Source of the DNA: Cyclobacteriaceae bacterium
Lineage (GTDB): Bacteria > Bacteroidota > Bacteroidia > Cytophagales > Cyclobacteriaceae
Length of the DNA: 64,000 bases
Reading direction: 5' to 3'
NCBI GenBank assembly: GCA_016786585.1
Contig: JAEUUI010000015.1
Span: 1-64,000 of the forward strand
Position numbers and translations under genes: made by a program. Below are positions 53,059 through 62,953 of the stretch, piece after piece. The notes beneath the pieces were generated by a model. It was not told the DNA's origin and ran no database searches. It saw only the letters and a list, made by a program, of their open reading frames with translations. Numbering within the stretch: the first letter of the stretch is position 1; each line of letters begins with the position of its first letter.

Positions 53059-56000
53059 ATGTATACGTTAACCGGAAAAATTGTTGTTCGGGAAACCCTG
53101 AAGGGTATCCCAAATTTGATCGTTCGTGCGTTAGACTTGGATTTGCCTGCGTCTGACCTTAAAGTAAATTCTCAAGCCCCTGACCTAACATTAGATCAGA
53201 AACTGCCATTTGACTCAATTGGTTCAGTGCTGACCGATAGAGATGGCTCCTTTGTTCTAACATTTGACCAAAGTGATTTCACTGCTACAGCGGCAGAAAT
53301 TGCTCCGGATATAATGCTGATCATTGAGGCACCCGAAGATGTGTCGGTCGATGGACGACAGCAATCATCAACAGTATTGTACCAGTCGAAATCAATTCGA
53401 TTAAAAGCCGGCAAAAACGAAGCATTCTATATCCGATTCGCTGAGAGCATTCTAAAAGAGAAGGGGTTAGCAGATCCGTTTGGCGAAGTCAATTATCTTG
53501 AATTGGAGAGGAGCCTTAACAAGCAGGTCTTTGGTGAATTGGCATCAGCTGGTAGCAAAATCAAAAAGCGTGTTGCTAATGTTTTTGAGAACTTTCGATC
53601 CAGTTCAACTTTCGCCTTAGACCAGACCTACAATTCGCTTCGAAACGATCACCAAAAAGTGATTGAGCTGCAAAATCACTTATTTGATAGCTATATCAAG
53701 AAGATAAATTCCAGCGACCAGCAAGATACAATAATGCTTAGATTGTCTACTGAAAAACGGAAGTCGATTCAATTAACTGATGAATCATCCGCCAGTTTTC
53801 CGGGCAGCTTGTTGGAAGACCTAATCGGAGCTCCAGCGGCTATAACTAGCAGTATAAACTGCCTGCCAATAGCCACAGAAGAAGCTATCTTTTCTTCACC
53901 AACAGTAATTAACTCCCCAAAGGAAACTCCAACGGTAAGTGAGGCGCCAGAAATATCAAAAAAGGATATAATGGCTAAAATCAGCCAGTTGATGGGATCA
54001 GTCACAAGCCCTGAAACACAGTTGCATTATTCCGGCTCGATGACAGAGGCGTCCGAACAACTCAAAACAATTTGCACCTCACTCAATGCCTTAGCAATAT
54101 GCGGGGGACCTGCTGATATAACCTCTTACCATGATTTTAAAACTATACAGCTTGCATTTGATCATATTTGGACGGAAGCCTTCGATAACTCTACCGTTGC
54201 TCTTGGAAAGAAACTCTACGAAGAAATTGTCAAAGTTGAAGAAGGCTATACTTCAATTATTAAATCAAGCACGACCGTAGGCTATCCGGTAGCTCCACAA
54301 GGATTTGCTCAGCCGCTTTCAGGTATTAACACCTCGTCATCTATTCAACCGACACCAGGAGTGCAGGTAGTCAACGGAAATGCGATGCCTGCATGGACGT
54401 TGCCCGATAGAATAAATACTGTGAGTGATCTAAGAGATTTTGTTAAACAATTCACCTCCCATTCAGTTTCCATTCCAGATCATATTCAAAAACTTGTCGA
54501 TCAGCTCGACCAAAAACTTTCAGAGCCCCATGGGTTTCAAGTTTTTGCACCTAATTCGATCAACTATGGCCTCCTATACACTTTTCGTCAAAAGTGGGAG
54601 CCAGCGAGTTACCAGGTAGGCAGGCTAATTTCCTCTGTTCCCCTGGCTCCGAAGGAGATACGCAAGTACACTACCAAGGTTGTATCGGTTATGACCAAAA
54701 ATCAAAAGCGGTTAGACGATCAGGAGCTTAAAAGCCACTATGATTCTTCCATTACTTCCCGTGCCGAAGCGGAAATTATCAATAAGGCCCAAAACAAGAC
54801 TAGTTTTAGTTTGAATGCAGGAGCTAGTTATTCAGCTGGTGTTGTTAGCGCTGACGTCAAAACGCAATTGGGTACCGAAGCAGAGAACTTGAGTTCTGAA
54901 TCTAAAAAGAATTTTCGTGAGTCGGTAATTAAAGCCTCACGAGACTTTTTCCAGAAGAATAAAGTCGAGGTCGAACTCTCAGGAAAAAACGAAATCGAAA
55001 ATACTACATCGGGTGAGATAATTAACCCCAATGATGAGATACCAGTTACATATTTGCTTTACGAACTCCAGAGACAATACGATATTTCTGAAGAACTCTA
55101 TCGAATTGACCCAGTGATTTTTGTTGCAAATGAAGTTCCTATGCCGGACGAAATTACGCTTGCGTGGCTAACATCGAATGCATGGATTTTGCGCAAAGTA
55201 ATTCTGGATCCAATGTATTTGGAAGGGTTGTATTCTCTTAATGATAATGCGTTAGGAGGTACTATTGCATTGGGACTCTTGCGCGATAATTTAAATCGAC
55301 AGGCCGCACTAGTCCAAGTCCTTACTACCAACCTTTCCCGTAAGGACGATCAGGTGCAACATTCATTTGACACATTAATTAAAATAATTAATAAAGATCC
55401 CAGTCTGCGACAACTCAACGCAGATGAGAGCAAGCATGCGGCAAATATGCTCAGTAGTGTGCTTAACCCTATTGGATCGCTTATAAATTCCGTCATGGCT
55501 GAAGCTCAAGACGAAGAGAGATTAAAACGCCTGAAGGAAGCGACTAATATGTCGATGGAGCGGCAGGAGCGAGAACGCGCGGAGGTAAACGAACGTCTAT
55601 CTCAGGAATTCAATCAGTTGCAGACTCTTACCAATCAATATGTAGATGAGTTAAAAAAGGTTCTTGACCGTGAACATTCTATTACACAGCTTCGCATTCA
55701 CGTTAAACAAAATATACTCTATTACATGCAAGCCATATGGGATCATGAACCTACCGATCAGAGATTCTTCAGATTGGCAAATCTTGAAATAGATTGGTTT
55801 GAACCGCTTGATGAAATTACATTAACCCCTACAGATCGACTTAATCCAAACTTGGTTCGTCTTGCGCTTCGGTATCGTTACAAAAAAGTCAAGAAGAAGC
55901 TTTGTCAGGTAGCTGATTTAGACAACGTTTTGGGATATAAAGGTAACTACGTAATCTTTGGCACTACCAAACGAAATACTCTGCACAGCTACATGATGCG

Positions 56001-56439
56001 TTCATTTATAGACGACCAGACAGGTGAACTAAAAGATGCAGATCGTCTTTCGCCTTACACGAGCCAAGAGTTGATCGAGTATCTCAAGTGCTTAAGAAAG
56101 AATAATCCGCAGCGATATGAATCTGAAAAAACGGAGGTTATTGAAGTGATTAATAAAAGGCGCAGTGAGCCCTTTCATGAAAAGGAGCGGATTATCATCC
56201 CTACTAACTCTGTCTATATTGAAGCATTACCAGGTAAACATCCTATCCTTGAAGATTATAAGCTCGCACAACGCGCGCTTAACGTTAAGAAACTTCAAGC
56301 TGATGTTCGAAACGGAGAACTTGAGAATATTCGCTTGGCTCTTCGGGCATTAGGAAACCAATTGGAAGATCCGAATATCGAGAACCAGTTGTCAGTCGTG
56401 CACCAAAATTCATCTGAAAACCAACAATTATCTCAATAG
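53059..56439 (+). CDS. Large 1126-aa multidomain protein, function unknown
   Basis: The N-terminus (about 1-125) looks like a transthyretin/carboxypeptidase-regulatory-like beta sandwich (YTLTGKIVVRETLKGIPNLI...VLTDRDGSFVLTF). Residues about 560-680 form an alanine/serine-rich, polar, helical region. A conserved-looking segment follows (SGEIINPNDEIPVTYLLYEL and then PVIFVANEVPMP). A strong charged coiled coil lies around 800-900 (DEERLKRLKEATNMSMERQE). No signal peptide or membrane helix is present. The caspase-like gene starts on the next base after its stop, so this may be its substrate or scaffold. I do not recognise a named family. Confidence 0.6.
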   Translation: MYTLTGKIVVRETLKGIPNLIVRALDLDLPASDLKVNSQAPDLTLDQKLPFDSIGSVLTDRDGSFVLTFDQSDFTATAAEIAPDIMLIIEAPEDVSVDGRQQSSTVLYQSKSIRLKAGKNEAFYIRFAESILKEKGLADPFGEVNYLELERSLNKQVFGELASAGSKIKKRVANVFENFRSSSTFALDQTYNSLRNDHQKVIELQNHLFDSYIKKINSSDQQDTIMLRLSTEKRKSIQLTDESSASFPGSLLEDLIGAPAAITSSINCLPIATEEAIFSSPTVINSPKETPTVSEAPEISKKDIMAKISQLMGSVTSPETQLHYSGSMTEASEQLKTICTSLNALAICGGPADITSYHDFKTIQLAFDHIWTEAFDNSTVALGKKLYEEIVKVEEGYTSIIKSSTTVGYPVAPQGFAQPLSGINTSSSIQPTPGVQVVNGNAMPAWTLPDRINTVSDLRDFVKQFTSHSVSIPDHIQKLVDQLDQKLSEPHGFQVFAPNSINYGLLYTFRQKWEPASYQVGRLISSVPLAPKEIRKYTTKVVSVMTKNQKRLDDQELKSHYDSSITSRAEAEIINKAQNKTSFSLNAGASYSAGVVSADVKTQLGTEAENLSSESKKNFRESVIKASRDFFQKNKVEVELSGKNEIENTTSGEIINPNDEIPVTYLLYELQRQYDISEELYRIDPVIFVANEVPMPDEITLAWLTSNAWILRKVILDPMYLEGLYSLNDNALGGTIALGLLRDNLNRQAALVQVLTTNLSRKDDQVQHSFDTLIKIINKDPSLRQLNADESKHAANMLSSVLNPIGSLINSVMAEAQDEERLKRLKEATNMSMERQERERAEVNERLSQEFNQLQTLTNQYVDELKKVLDREHSITQLRIHVKQNILYYMQAIWDHEPTDQRFFRLANLEIDWFEPLDEITLTPTDRLNPNLVRLALRYRYKKVKKKLCQVADLDNVLGYKGNYVIFGTTKRNTLHSYMMRSFIDDQTGELKDADRLSPYTSQELIEYLKCLRKNNPQRYESEKTEVIEVINKRRSEPFHEKERIIIPTNSVYIEALPGKHPILEDYKLAQRALNVKKLQADVRNGELENIRLALRALGNQLEDPNIENQLSVVHQNSSENQQLSQ

Positions 56440-57237
56440 ATGGCAACTGCTGTTATTTCTCCTGCTACAGATCTCGCGGCAGACTGGACTCGACAATTCT
56501 GCCGGATACCTCCGTGGACCACCCAAATTAGAGAGGTACCAAGGCCTACTGTGCGTCGGGTCCCTGTCTGGTTGGCTAGTCAATCAAGGATTGGCGTAGT
56601 CGAAGCATTCCGAGTTGCGGCAACAAGAGCCGGTGGTGGTGGTCATATTATTTATAACAACGGACATGGGGCAGCACAGTATTCCGCCAATACCATGACG
56701 ACCTTAAATATGCTGGATCTTCATGATTCAGACTTTAAGGTTACTCCACTAAGTTTCCCGCATAAGGGTAATGATTCTACTGGAAAATTAGTAGACATGC
56801 CGGGGGATGAGGATCTGGCTGAAATCGGCAAAATTCTTCGCAGCGTAGGCGGCATAACTGTTACACTAGTAGTTTGTAGCATTGGCAAAGACATCGGGTT
56901 TCTCCAGCAACTAAAAAACTTCTGGAAAGTCCCAATGATACGTGCATACAAGAATTTTATTAAGCTTTCCGATGATCCGAATGCTTTTCCGGGATATCCA
57001 GATCAAAGTAGTTATCCGCGTGTACGAATGCATTTTATGTCTGACTATCCGAACCGGCCAGAAATACCTCCTAACTCCGCTGAAGGTAGAGAGATGGCGT
57101 ATAGGAGGCAAATTGATGCAGATTTATTTGGCCCTGATCGAACGCCATTACCTCCACCACAACCTGTTCAGGTCAATTCTGCTACAGTGCCATATAGCTG
57201 GCTCGAATTACCGAAGACCGATCTTGTTAGAGTCTGA
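56440..57237 (+). CDS. Caspase-like (clan CD) peptidase candidate
   Basis: In this 265-residue protein a strand ending in HIIYNNGHGAAQ (His76 followed by Gly) and, 70 residues later, a strand ending in VTLVVCSIGKD (Cys146) give the His-Gly ... Cys order of clan CD peptidases (caspase/CHAT/C80-like). The C-terminal third is proline-rich. It is encoded immediately after the 1126-aa gene (no gap), which is the natural candidate for substrate, scaffold or activator. The assignment rests on motif order only; a fold prediction could overturn it. Confidence 0.45.
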   Translation: MATAVISPATDLAADWTRQFCRIPPWTTQIREVPRPTVRRVPVWLASQSRIGVVEAFRVAATRAGGGGHIIYNNGHGAAQYSANTMTTLNMLDLHDSDFKVTPLSFPHKGNDSTGKLVDMPGDEDLAEIGKILRSVGGITVTLVVCSIGKDIGFLQQLKNFWKVPMIRAYKNFIKLSDDPNAFPGYPDQSSYPRVRMHFMSDYPNRPEIPPNSAEGREMAYRRQIDADLFGPDRTPLPPPQPVQVNSATVPYSWLELPKTDLVRV

Positions 57238-57485
57238 ATTTTAAATTTCTGACAATTTCGAAACTGTCGGCTGAATTACCAGATAGTGATAGAAGACTGT
57301 CTGTGCACAGAATGTTCATTTTAACGATTTTTGTCATAATTAGATTAAGTTTCATAACTGCTTCATTTTTAAATCCGTCCAAGCATAAAATGCTTGGTGT
57401 CACAGACTGTCAGTCGTTGTTTGCTCATTTGTTGGAGTTGGTGAATCGCCGGCCATAAATTTGACCGTTCCAGAAATTGAGAGAA
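57238..57485 (+). promoter_or_regulatory. Regulatory region of the imuA-imuB-dnaE2 operon
   Basis: This region is rich in repeats: an imperfect 18-bp palindrome GACAATTTCGAAACTGTC (57251-57268, one mismatched pair), CTGTGCACAG (57301-57310), a CCAAGCAT/ATGCTTGG hairpin (57379-57397) and TGTCACAGACTGTCAG (57398-57413). ACTGTC occurs three times on the plus strand. An exact -7 box TAAATTTG lies at 57456-57463, with a TTG 21 bases before it. DNA-damage control is expected for this operon, but I cannot say which element is a LexA-type site. Confidence 0.5.
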
Positions 57486-58223
57486 ATGCAACGTGAGGTG
57501 ACAGGAAACAAATCCCATATTATATTGGCATTACGTGCGGACATCCTCCGGTTGGAAGGATTTAGGACTGCTCATGGCAATAGCGAACCGCATGTTTCCG
57601 ATCCTATTCAGCAGGCTTTCCCAGGAGCAGTATTTCCATCAGGAGTAACACATGAATTCGTGCTGTCGTCCATTGAAAACTTTTCTACCACAGGCGCTTT
57701 TATCACAACGATAATATCATCGTGGCTCAATACTCAAGGCGCCATCGTATGGATCGGAGCAGAGCAAAAACTACTACCATCAGCATTGGAGCCTTTTGGA
57801 GTTCCTCCAGATCGTTTCTTATTCGTCAGGGTAGCGAATGAAAAAGATTTATTATGGGTAACCGAAGAAGCTTTGAAATGCCCGGCTGTCGGTGCAGTGG
57901 TCAGCGAAGTAAAGGACATGTCTTTTACGGCATCAAGGCGTTTGCAACTGGCCGTTGAAGAAAGCCGCACAACTGGTTTCATCATTCGGCCTGATCGATT
58001 AAAGCTCCCCCCAACTGCCTGTGTTTCGCGATGGAGAGTATCACAACTTCCAAGTGAGTCAATTGATAACTTGCCTGGAATTGGTTTCCCAATTTGGAAA
58101 GTTGAACTGTTACGTGTCCGTAACGGACAACCTGGTGTTTGGAATGTTCAATGGGCAGACCAACAATTTAATTATCCGCAGGCCCCGGATACAAAGGATT
58201 ATCAACCAGCAAAAGCCGGATGA
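57486..58223 (+). CDS. imuA: ImuA-like translesion-synthesis accessory protein
   Basis: From ATG 57486 (MQREVTGNKS) this has 245 residues (a TTG at 57477 is the alternative). ImuA is a RecA-fold relative that works with ImuB and DnaE2 in damage-induced mutagenesis. Visible features are the GAVFPSGVTHEFV stretch, a GAIVWIGAEQKLLPSALEPF strand-helix, and VGAVVSEVKDMSFTASRRLQ. A canonical Walker A is missing, as in other ImuA proteins. It lies directly upstream of imuB, separated by one base, with dnaE2 following. Confidence 0.85.
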   Translation: MQREVTGNKSHIILALRADILRLEGFRTAHGNSEPHVSDPIQQAFPGAVFPSGVTHEFVLSSIENFSTTGAFITTIISSWLNTQGAIVWIGAEQKLLPSALEPFGVPPDRFLFVRVANEKDLLWVTEEALKCPAVGAVVSEVKDMSFTASRRLQLAVEESRTTGFIIRPDRLKLPPTACVSRWRVSQLPSESIDNLPGIGFPIWKVELLRVRNGQPGVWNVQWADQQFNYPQAPDTKDYQPAKAG

Positions 58224-58224
58224 C

Positions 58225-59724
58225 ATGCAGCAACGATATGTGTCCATTTGGTTCCGGTATCTTGCTACAGACTGGTTCTCGCTTCGTCAACCACAGCTGA
58301 AGTCATTACCTTTTATTCTGCGGGGCCCTGATCATAACCGTATGATCGTTAAAGCTTCCAACGCGATTGCTGAACGCGCAGGGATTTTTAAGGGTACGGT
58401 ATTGGCAGACGCACGCATAGCTGTGTCAAACCTTGAAGTAATGGATGACCGGCCGGACATCTATGAACGGTTATTAAAACGCTTAGCAGAATGGTGTATC
58501 CGTTTCACGCCATCGGCAGCAATTGACTTACCGGATGGACTTCTGCTTGACGCTAGCGGCTGCACGCATTTGTGGGGCGGGGATGAAGCATACATCTCAG
58601 ATATCAGCGGTCGTTTGAAACAGCGAGGATACGATGTAAGAATCTCAATCGCTGATACCATTGGAGCAGCTTGGGCAATTGCCCGGTATAGGAAGGGTCC
58701 AATGTGCATCCCTCCGGGACACGGTACGGCAGCCTTACTGGATCTTCCCCCGCAGGCCTTGCGTATTGAACCCGATGTAATTGATAGGCTGCGCAAGCTT
58801 GGCTTGAAAAAGATCAGCAGCTTCATTAATCTGCCCCGGCCGTCTTTGCGAAGAAGGTTCGGAGTTGATTTCATTCAACAGCTCGATAAGGCAACAGGTC
58901 AGCAAATCGAAAGGCTGCAACCAGTTATCCCGAGAGAACTTTACCAGGAACGATTACCCTGCCTTGAACCGATTGTTTCAGCGACCGGCATAGGCATCGC
59001 ACTTGATCAATTGTTAAATACACTGTGCGAGCGGTTAAGGCTTGAACAGAAAGGTCTCCGAAAAGCAATATTCAAGTATTACCGAGTTGATGGGAAGGTG
59101 GGAAGTATAGATGTCGGAACAAACAGGCCGTCACGTCATGCCAGTCACCTGAGAAAACTCTTTGACTCAAAATTAGATCGGATCGAGCCGGACATGGGTA
59201 TCGAGCTGTTCGTTCTGGAAGCACCAGTTGTTGAAGATGCTATTCCTGAACAGGACGTTCTATGGAATACCTCATCGGGTTTGAATGATATAAGGCTTGC
59301 TGAACTTATCGACAAGCTTTCTTCACGTATTGGGCAGGATTCGATACGGAGATACTTGCCAGCCGAGCACCACTGGCCCGAACGTTCGGTCAAAGCAACA
59401 TTGTCACTGGAGGCAGATTTAGTTTCGTCCTGGCTGCCTGGAGAGCTCAGGCCATTTCATATGCTCCGAACACCCGAGCGCATTGACGTGTCAGCGCCCA
59501 TCCCGGATTATCCACCGATGCTTTTCGTCTATAAGGGAAAAGTACATGAGATCCGTAAAGCGGATGGTCCGGAAAGAATCGAGCAGGAGTGGTGGCAACA
59601 GAAAGGCGAGCACCGCGACTATTACCGGGTAGAGGACCAAGAGGGCCATCGCTATTGGCTTTTCCGACTTGGCCATTACAATGACAAGCACTTTCAGTGG
59701 TATCTCCATGGATTCTTCGCCTGA
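58225..59724 (+). CDS. imuB: ImuB, inactive Y-family polymerase subunit
   Basis: This has 499 residues from ATG 58225 (MQQRYVSIWFRYLATDWFS); the frame opens further upstream inside imuA but that part is not used. It resembles Y-family DNA polymerases, but the first acidic catalytic motif is missing: SIWFRYLATDW stands where active enzymes have hDxDxFxAxV. Motif III is altered to LLLDASGCTHLWGG. This fits ImuB, which recruits the sliding clamp and ImuA/DnaE2 rather than polymerising. It keeps the helix-hairpin-helix-like LRKLGLKKISSFINLPRPSL region. It lies 10 bases before dnaE2. Confidence 0.92.
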   Translation: MQQRYVSIWFRYLATDWFSLRQPQLKSLPFILRGPDHNRMIVKASNAIAERAGIFKGTVLADARIAVSNLEVMDDRPDIYERLLKRLAEWCIRFTPSAAIDLPDGLLLDASGCTHLWGGDEAYISDISGRLKQRGYDVRISIADTIGAAWAIARYRKGPMCIPPGHGTAALLDLPPQALRIEPDVIDRLRKLGLKKISSFINLPRPSLRRRFGVDFIQQLDKATGQQIERLQPVIPRELYQERLPCLEPIVSATGIGIALDQLLNTLCERLRLEQKGLRKAIFKYYRVDGKVGSIDVGTNRPSRHASHLRKLFDSKLDRIEPDMGIELFVLEAPVVEDAIPEQDVLWNTSSGLNDIRLAELIDKLSSRIGQDSIRRYLPAEHHWPERSVKATLSLEADLVSSWLPGELRPFHMLRTPERIDVSAPIPDYPPMLFVYKGKVHEIRKADGPERIEQEWWQQKGEHRDYYRVEDQEGHRYWLFRLGHYNDKHFQWYLHGFFA

Positions 59725-59734
59725 TTGATGTGCC

Positions 59735-62700
59735 ATGGAATACACAGAATTACAAGTAACCACGAATTTCAGTTTCCTGCGAGGGGCCTCACACCCGCAT
59801 GAGTTAATGAGCCAGGCCGCCGCATTGGGTTACACCAGTATAGGCATCACAGACCGCAACACGTTTTGCGGAATTGTCCGCGCGCATGCAGCGGCTCGTA
59901 AATTCAATATCAAACTCATTCCAGGTTGCAGGATTGATCTAAGGGACGGGCCGAGCTTGCTGGCTTACCCGACTGATGCAAGTTCTTATGCTGCACTGTC
60001 TGGACTGCTTACCAAAGGAAACCTGAGGACAACAAAAGGGAAGTGCGAGCTTTATAAACAGGATGTTTATGAAATTTCAAATGGATTGAAGTTTATTGCT
60101 GTCACGCCTGCCACGTTAAACCGCAGGTTTGATTTTGACCCAGGATTCAAAAAACAGTTAAGTGAATACAGGGAAGCGTTCGGTCCTGAGCTTTCCATCG
60201 CTGCGGTTAGAGCCTATAATGGCATTGATGCAAAGTTGCTGCACAGGATTTATGAATTGTCCAGGCAGCTGGATATGCGAATGGTTGCGACCAATGATGT
60301 GCATTACCATCATCCGATGCGCAGGGAGCTCCAAGACATCGTCACCTGCGTAAGGGAAAAGTGTACGATCTACAATGCGGGATTTAAACTGCATGCGAAT
60401 GCTGAACGATACCTGAAAGATAACTCGGAAATGGTGCGGTTGTTCCGGCAGTATCCGGATGCGGTACGACAAACACAAGTTATAGCAGAAGCCTGCAACT
60501 TCTCCCTGGAAGAGCTGAAGTATCGGTATCCAAAAGAAATTACCTCGGAAGGAAGAACCCCTCAGGAGGAGCTTGTTTACCTCACCTGGAAAGGCGCCAA
60601 TGAAATCTTCAGTGGAAATATCCCTGATAAAGTCAGAAAGAATATAGAGTATGAATTAGCATTCATTGCTGAAGTACATTATGCGGAGTATTTTTTAACG
60701 GTCTACGACATCGTCCGTTATGCCCGGGAAAACAAGATCCTTTGCCAGGGTAGGGGATCCGCAGCAAACTCAACCGTCTGCTATTGCCTTGGAATAACCT
60801 CTGTTGATCCTTCAAAATTCGACCTGCTCTTCGAGCGTTTTATCTCTGCTGCGCGTAATGAACCTCCGGATATCGATGTTGACTTCGAGCACGAAAGAAG
60901 GGAAGAAGTCATGCAATATATCTATAACAAGTACGGTCGTGACCGGGCGGCTATTGTTGCAACTGTGACCCAGCAACATCACAAGGGAGCTATACGGGAT
61001 GTTGGAAAAGCGATGGGACTATCGGCAGATTCAATTAGCGCGATGTCCGCTTTAGTTTGGGATTTCTCAGATGAAGGGTTTGACCGGCAGCGGATCAAGG
61101 ATCAAGGCCTTAATCCTGACGATCCTTTGATTGTTAAAGTATTGCAACTGACAGCCCAGTTCATTGGCTTTCCGCGTCAATTAGGTCAGCATACAGGAGG
61201 ATTTGTGATCACCGAAGGCAAGCTTTCTGATCTATGCCCGGTTTTTAATGCCGCCATGGAGAACCGTACCAATATCGAATGGAACAAGGATGATATTGAA
61301 GTGCTCCGTTTCTTGAAGATCGATGTGCTGTCGCTGGGCATGCTGACCGCAATTCGTAAGGCATTTGATCTTGCCTTCAAGCATTATGGGAAAAGTTTTA
61401 CGTTAGCTAATATTCCGCAAGATGACCCCGCTGTTTATGATATGGTCACCGAAGCGGATACTATAGGCGTCTTCCAGATAGAAAGCCGTGCCCAGCAGAA
61501 TATGCTGCCGCGAATGAAGCCAAAATGCTTTTATGACCTTGTAATTGAGGTGGCTATCGTAAGGCCCGGGCCTATTCAAGGTGATATGGTTCACCCTTAT
61601 ATCCGAAGGCGTAATGGGCAAGAAGATGTCACGTATCCATCGAAAGAACTTGAGGAGATTCTTGGCAGAACACTTGGAGTGCCGCTGTTCCAGGAACAAG
61701 CGATGAAGATTGCAATTGTTGCGGCCGGGTTTACACCATCTGAAGCCGATGAACTGCGCAGAAGTATGGCCACATTTAAATTCCGCGGGATAGTTTCAAA
61801 CTTCCAGCACAAGCTCGTTAGCGGAATGATGCGCAAGGGTTATACCGAAGAATATGCATTGCGGGTATTCCGGCAGCTGGAAGGGTTTGGCAGTTACGGC
61901 TTTCCGGAAAGCCATGCCGTTAGTTTTGCTTTGCTGGTGTATGTGTCCTCATGGATCAAATGTTATTATCCAGACGTCTTTGCCTGTGCCATCCTTAACA
62001 GTCTTCCAATGGGTTTCTACCAGCCCGCACAACTTGTTCAAGACGCTAAGAAACATGGAGTCCACGTCCGGCCGATAGACATTAATCTTTCCCTGTGGGA
62101 TAATATGCTGGAAGAGAAATCAGGCACATACTGCGCGTTGCGCCTCGGCTTCCGGCACATCAAGGGCCTGAAGCAGGCCGATATGGAACTGCTGATAGCC
62201 AATCGTAAAGCCGGTTACAGATCGATTCAGCAATTGCGTGATGTGGGTTTGTCTGACGCGGCGTTACAAAAACTTTCTGACGCTGATGCATTCCGTTCAA
62301 TCGGTTACGATCGGAGAGAAGCACTGTGGCATATATCGACAAGAGACTATCAGCCGCATACACTATTTGTTGATCAACAGATCAATGAGTTGTATGAAGA
62401 GGGAGTTTTATTACCACAAATGAATGAATCAGAACATGTTGTTCAGGATTTTGCCGCGACATCGCTCTCACTTAAGGCTCACCCGGTAAGCTTTGTCCGT
62501 GATGATCTTGAAAGGCTGCGTCTAGTTTCTACTGCTTCGCTGAAGGATGCCCGGGATGGGGATGTTGTCAAAGTAGCTGGCTTGATTTTAGTCAGGCAGC
62601 GACCAGGAACTGCAAAGGGTGTTTGCTTTATAACCATTGAGGATGAAACGGGTGTTGCGAACCTGGTTGTTTTTCAAAGCTTGTTTGATCGCTACAGGAA

Positions 62701-62953
62701 AGAGATCATCCAATCCAAGTTGCTGATGGTGGAAGGAAAGGTTCAGAAGGAAGGACCAGTCATCCACGTTATTGTCAAGAAATGCGTTGATCTCTCAAGG
62801 ATGCTCAATAAGTTGGTGGCGGGTCAGACCGGATTGCCTTTAGTGAACAAACGGTCACGGTCTGATGAAACATCGTCTCCTGGACCTGATACCCGTAACA
62901 AATCCCCGCAATCGATACCCGGGCTTTTCCCGGATGCACGAAACTTTCGCTAA
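59735..62953 (+). CDS. dnaE2: Error-prone DNA polymerase III alpha DnaE2
   Basis: At 1072 residues this is a C-family polymerase of the DnaE2 type. The N-terminal PHP domain starts YTELQVTTNFSFLRGASHPH. The polymerase core has GRGSAANSTVCYCLGI and PPDIDVDFEHERREEVMQYI, which supplies the two catalytic Asp residues. A helix-hairpin-helix region and an OB-fold C-terminal domain follow (VVKVAGLILVRQRPGTAKGV). The third gene of the ImuA-ImuB-DnaE2 mutasome, it performs lesion bypass after DNA damage. The final ~30 residues are Ser/Pro/Arg-rich. Confidence 0.96.
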   Translation: MEYTELQVTTNFSFLRGASHPHELMSQAAALGYTSIGITDRNTFCGIVRAHAAARKFNIKLIPGCRIDLRDGPSLLAYPTDASSYAALSGLLTKGNLRTTKGKCELYKQDVYEISNGLKFIAVTPATLNRRFDFDPGFKKQLSEYREAFGPELSIAAVRAYNGIDAKLLHRIYELSRQLDMRMVATNDVHYHHPMRRELQDIVTCVREKCTIYNAGFKLHANAERYLKDNSEMVRLFRQYPDAVRQTQVIAEACNFSLEELKYRYPKEITSEGRTPQEELVYLTWKGANEIFSGNIPDKVRKNIEYELAFIAEVHYAEYFLTVYDIVRYARENKILCQGRGSAANSTVCYCLGITSVDPSKFDLLFERFISAARNEPPDIDVDFEHERREEVMQYIYNKYGRDRAAIVATVTQQHHKGAIRDVGKAMGLSADSISAMSALVWDFSDEGFDRQRIKDQGLNPDDPLIVKVLQLTAQFIGFPRQLGQHTGGFVITEGKLSDLCPVFNAAMENRTNIEWNKDDIEVLRFLKIDVLSLGMLTAIRKAFDLAFKHYGKSFTLANIPQDDPAVYDMVTEADTIGVFQIESRAQQNMLPRMKPKCFYDLVIEVAIVRPGPIQGDMVHPYIRRRNGQEDVTYPSKELEEILGRTLGVPLFQEQAMKIAIVAAGFTPSEADELRRSMATFKFRGIVSNFQHKLVSGMMRKGYTEEYALRVFRQLEGFGSYGFPESHAVSFALLVYVSSWIKCYYPDVFACAILNSLPMGFYQPAQLVQDAKKHGVHVRPIDINLSLWDNMLEEKSGTYCALRLGFRHIKGLKQADMELLIANRKAGYRSIQQLRDVGLSDAALQKLSDADAFRSIGYDRREALWHISTRDYQPHTLFVDQQINELYEEGVLLPQMNESEHVVQDFAATSLSLKAHPVSFVRDDLERLRLVSTASLKDARDGDVVKVAGLILVRQRPGTAKGVCFITIEDETGVANLVVFQSLFDRYRKEIIQSKLLMVEGKVQKEGPVIHVIVKKCVDLSRMLNKLVAGQTGLPLVNKRSRSDETSSPGPDTRNKSPQSIPGLFPDARNFR

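Noticed and set aside
52926-53156. 76-codon plus-strand frame before the 1126-aa gene
   Set aside because: It runs out of phase into the next gene, is Cys-rich in an irregular way and crosses the inverted repeat.
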